64,000 nt of DNA from Acidovorax delafieldii (lineage in GTDB: Bacteria; Pseudomonadota; Gammaproteobacteria; Burkholderiales; Burkholderiaceae_C), in the NCBI RefSeq assembly GCF_007993815.1, contig NZ_VJWE01000011.1, forward strand, positions 558,001 to 622,000. Reading direction: 5' to 3'. Below the pieces are notes generated by a model. That model did no database searches and was not told the DNA's origin. It was given only the letters and a program-made list of their open reading frames with translations. Shown in pieces: positions 62,278 through 64,000 of this stretch (position 1 is its first letter; the number at the start of each line of letters is the position of its first letter). The position numbers and the translations under genes are program-made.

Positions 62278-63444
62278 ATGAAGATCGTCAACATCCTCGA
62301 ATCGACCCGTCCCATCAAGTCGGACATCCGCAACGCCTACATCGACTTCTCGAAGATGACGCTGAGCCTCGTGGCCGTGGTCACCGACGTGATCCGCGAT
62401 GGCAAGCCGGTGATCGGCTACGGCTTCAACTCCAACGGCCGCTACGGCCAGGGCGCGCTGATGCGCGACCGATTCATCCCCCGCGTGCTGGAGGCTGAGC
62501 CGGCCAGCCTGCTGGACGAGACGGGCGAGAACCTGGACCCGCACAAGGTCTGGGCCCGCATGATGATCAACGAAAAACCCGGCGGCCACGGCGAGCGCTC
62601 GGTGGCCGTGGGCACCATCGACATGGCCGTGTGGGACGCCACGGCCAAGATTGCGGGCAAGCCGCTGTTCCAGCTGCTGGCCGAGCGCTATGGCAACGGC
62701 ACACCCAACCCGCGCGTGTTTGTCTACGCCGCCGGGGGCTACTACTACCCCGGCAAGGGCCTGGACGGCCTCAAGAAGGAAATGGAAAGCTACCTGGCGC
62801 GCGGCTACTCGGTGGTCAAGATGAAGATCGGCGGGGCCACGCTGGCCGAAGACTGCGAGCGCATCGAGTCAGTGCTCAAGATCCTGGGCCCGGGACAGCA
62901 ACTGGCAGTGGACGCCAACGGCCGCTTCGACCTGAAGACCGCCATCGACTACGGCAAGGCCCTGTCGCAGTACCCGCTGTTCTGGTACGAAGAAGCGGGC
63001 GACCCGCTGGACTACGAGCTGCAGGCGAAGCTGGGCGAGGTTTACAAGGGCCCCATGGCCACGGGCGAGAACCTGTTCTCGATGCAGGACGCGCGCAACC
63101 TGATCCGCCACGGCGGCATGCACAAGGACCGCGACTGGCTGCAGTTTGACTGCGCGCTCAGCTACGGCCTGGTGGAGTACCTGCGCACGCTCGACATGCT
63201 CAAGGAATACGGCTGGTCCCCCAGCCGCTGCATTCCACACGGGGGCCACCAGATGTCGCTGGCGATCGCGGCAGGCCTGGGCCTGGGCGGCAACGAGAGC
63301 TACCCCGATCTGTTCCAGCCCTACGGTGGCTTCCCCGATGGCGTGAAGGTCGAGAACGGCTACGTGACGCTGCCGCCGCTGCCGGGCATCGGCTTCGAAG
63401 GCAAGTCGGACCTGATCGCAGAGATGCGCGCGCTGGCATCCTGA
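62278..63444 (+). CDS. D-tartrate dehydratase-like enolase-superfamily enzyme
   Basis: A 388-residue mandelate-racemase-subgroup enzyme. From memory of the Bradyrhizobium D(-)-tartrate dehydratase, all key residues correspond with a one-residue offset: KMK with Lys183, metal ligands Asp212, Glu238 and Glu264, and His321 (CIPHGGHQM). IRNAYIDFSKMT, MINEKPGGHGERSVAVGTID and YAAGGYYYPGKG are also conserved. It would dehydrate D-tartrate to oxaloacetate (via the enol). It ends the LysR-divergent cluster and is followed by a strong terminator. Confidence 0.9.
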   Translation: MKIVNILESTRPIKSDIRNAYIDFSKMTLSLVAVVTDVIRDGKPVIGYGFNSNGRYGQGALMRDRFIPRVLEAEPASLLDETGENLDPHKVWARMMINEKPGGHGERSVAVGTIDMAVWDATAKIAGKPLFQLLAERYGNGTPNPRVFVYAAGGYYYPGKGLDGLKKEMESYLARGYSVVKMKIGGATLAEDCERIESVLKILGPGQQLAVDANGRFDLKTAIDYGKALSQYPLFWYEEAGDPLDYELQAKLGEVYKGPMATGENLFSMQDARNLIRHGGMHKDRDWLQFDCALSYGLVEYLRTLDMLKEYGWSPSRCIPHGGHQMSLAIAAGLGLGGNESYPDLFQPYGGFPDGVKVENGYVTLPPLPGIGFEGKSDLIAEMRALAS

Positions 63445-63455
63445 CGACTGGACAC

Positions 63456-63488
63456 AAAAAAAAAGCACGCCCAGGGGCGTGCCTTTTT
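63456..63488. terminator. Intrinsic terminator
   Basis: A-run, GCACGCCC, loop AG, GGGCGTGC, then CTTTTT. It stands between the convergent tartrate dehydratase and tannase-family genes, serving both directions. Confidence 0.9.
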
Positions 63489-63504
63489 GCATCCAGCGCC
63501 GCGT

Positions 63505-64000
63505 TCAGGTCGCAGAGCAGGTAAAGCTCTCGGCCTTGGCCGGATCGCCCGTGCCGTTGTAGCGCGGGAACTTGGGGTACTCGCACACCGGGCGCTGCGC
63601 CACGGGGGTGCTGGTGCCGGGGGCGAACTTCGTGGCGACCAGCTTGTCAGGCGCCGCGCCCTTTTCCACCCAGGCGTCCATGGCGGCGAGCAGGTCGATG
63701 GAGCGCGGCTCGGTGCCCGCGCCGTCCAGGTCATGCCCGTTGGAGGGCGAGGTGACCATGCGCGCAAAGCCCTGCACCTTGCTGGCGCCCAGGCGCTGCT
63801 TCACCGTGTCGAAGTATTCCGCCGTGCGGTACAGCGACACGCAGGTGTCGCCCAGGCCGTACCAGATCAGCAGCTTGCCGCCGTTGTCGGCAAAGGCGGA
63901 GATGTCGGGGTCCGTGCCATCGATCATCTCGGCCAGCCGCGCGTACTGCGCCTGGTATTGCGTGGGGTCGTGGCTCAGGATGTTGGCGTTGAGGTTGCCC
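63505..64000 (-). CDS. Tannase/feruloyl esterase family protein, C-terminal part
   Basis: The last ~165 codons of a minus-strand gene that extends beyond the right edge. LLIWYGLGDTCVSLYRTAEY holds the Asp of the catalytic triad, and SPSNGHDLDGAGTEPRSIDL the His. The end (CEYPKFPRYNGTGDPAKAES, FTCSAT) is typical of the family. These secreted serine esterases release phenolic acids or gallate from plant esters. The nucleophile and signal peptide lie outside the window. An in-frame ATG at 63927 is internal, since homologous sequence continues upstream of it. Confidence 0.85.
   Translation of the reverse strand, partial: GNLNANILSHDPTQYQAQYARLAEMIDGTDPDISAFADNGGKLLIWYGLGDTCVSLYRTAEYFDTVKQRLGASKVQGFARMVTSPSNGHDLDGAGTEPRSIDLLAAMDAWVEKGAAPDKLVATKFAPGTSTPVAQRPVCEYPKFPRYNGTGDPAKAESFTCSAT

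Noticed and set aside
1-64000. rRNA, tRNA, CRISPR arrays, insertion sequences, integrases or phage genes
   Set aside because: None recognised by eye; no transposase or integrase motifs, no regularly spaced repeats, no tRNA-like T-loop with flanking stems found.
63928-64000. Starting the tannase-family gene at the ATG 63927
   Set aside because: The frame stays open and plausible upstream to the window edge (NLNANILSHDPTQYQAQYAR), so the ATG is internal and the gene is truncated by the window.

Overview
The window is a GC-rich bacterial chromosome segment that reads as Burkholderiales, most likely Comamonadaceae (Acidovorax-like). The assignment is inferred from gene content: three orphan Bug/TctC-type solute receptors, a CoA-ligase plus LivGHMKF-type transporter cluster, a DUF1840 protein, a PHA-system protein, and a dispersed roughly 60-bp repeat ending in GCGCTAGAGGC that I associate with this family. 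I saw no rRNA, tRNA, CRISPR array, transposase or phage gene. It looks like ordinary chromosomal backbone with many catabolic and regulatory clusters.

Region by region. 1-6.8 kb (minus strand): a partial DHH phosphoesterase, a lipase-like hydrolase, an RluF-type pseudouridine synthase, then a three-gene overlapping unit (DUF4394 lipoprotein, cupredoxin, GGDEF/EAL protein). 7.2-13.8 kb: a chemoreceptor, a Crp/Fnr regulator divergent from an orphan Tat-type ABC binding protein, and a GspA/GspB pair. 14-22.8 kb: a long operon with a long-chain-type acyl-CoA ligase, a complete branched-chain-type ABC importer and a PaaK-like CoA ligase. 23-25.4 kb: two orphan Bug receptors. 25.5-27.2 kb: DUF1840 and a cyclopropane synthase-like methyltransferase. 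27.3-34.2 kb: an aerobic CoA-dependent aromatic operon (2-aminobenzoyl-CoA or salicylyl-CoA type monooxygenase/reductase fusion, MarR, crotonase, acyl-CoA dehydrogenase, aryl-CoA ligase, Rid protein). 34.2-35.7 kb: an EamA exporter with a divergent Lrp/AsnC regulator.

35.7-48 kb is a full phosphonate locus. The minus strand carries phnGHIJ, a GNAT acetyltransferase, phnKLM, then phnCDE and a PhnZ-like HD oxygenase. Divergently, the plus strand carries phnF, a 2H-phosphoesterase (DUF1045), phnN and arsC. Most junctions are 4-base ATGA overlaps. I see a PhoB box and a PhnF/HutC-type operator (GTNTANAC) ahead of phnC, and a matching operator plus a weaker Pho-like site ahead of phnG. This suggests control by both phosphate starvation and PhnF. 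No phnP is present; the DUF1045 protein has both 2H catalytic motifs and could fill that step.

48-57 kb holds an MFS transporter, Tag glycosylase, a zinc aminopeptidase lipoprotein, a PHA-system protein with a histone-like tail, nitroreductase, an ornithine-cyclodeaminase-family enzyme, HMG-CoA lyase, an acyl-CoA-binding protein, a WS/DGAT acyltransferase and a DUF922 protease. 57.3-63.4 kb holds a TetR/DUF1348 pair with two clear palindromic operators, and a LysR-controlled cluster of a DapA-family aldolase, Bug receptor, SDR and D-tartrate dehydratase. The window ends inside a tannase/feruloyl-esterase-family gene.

The strongest new observations are: (1) a CRP-geometry palindrome shared between the Crp/Fnr regulator and the 14-22.8 kb operon; (2) the two-layer control sites and the PhnP-replacement candidate in the phn locus; (3) copies of the dispersed 60-bp repeat read in frame inside three proteins; (4) a perfect 16-bp-arm hairpin directly ahead of livF.
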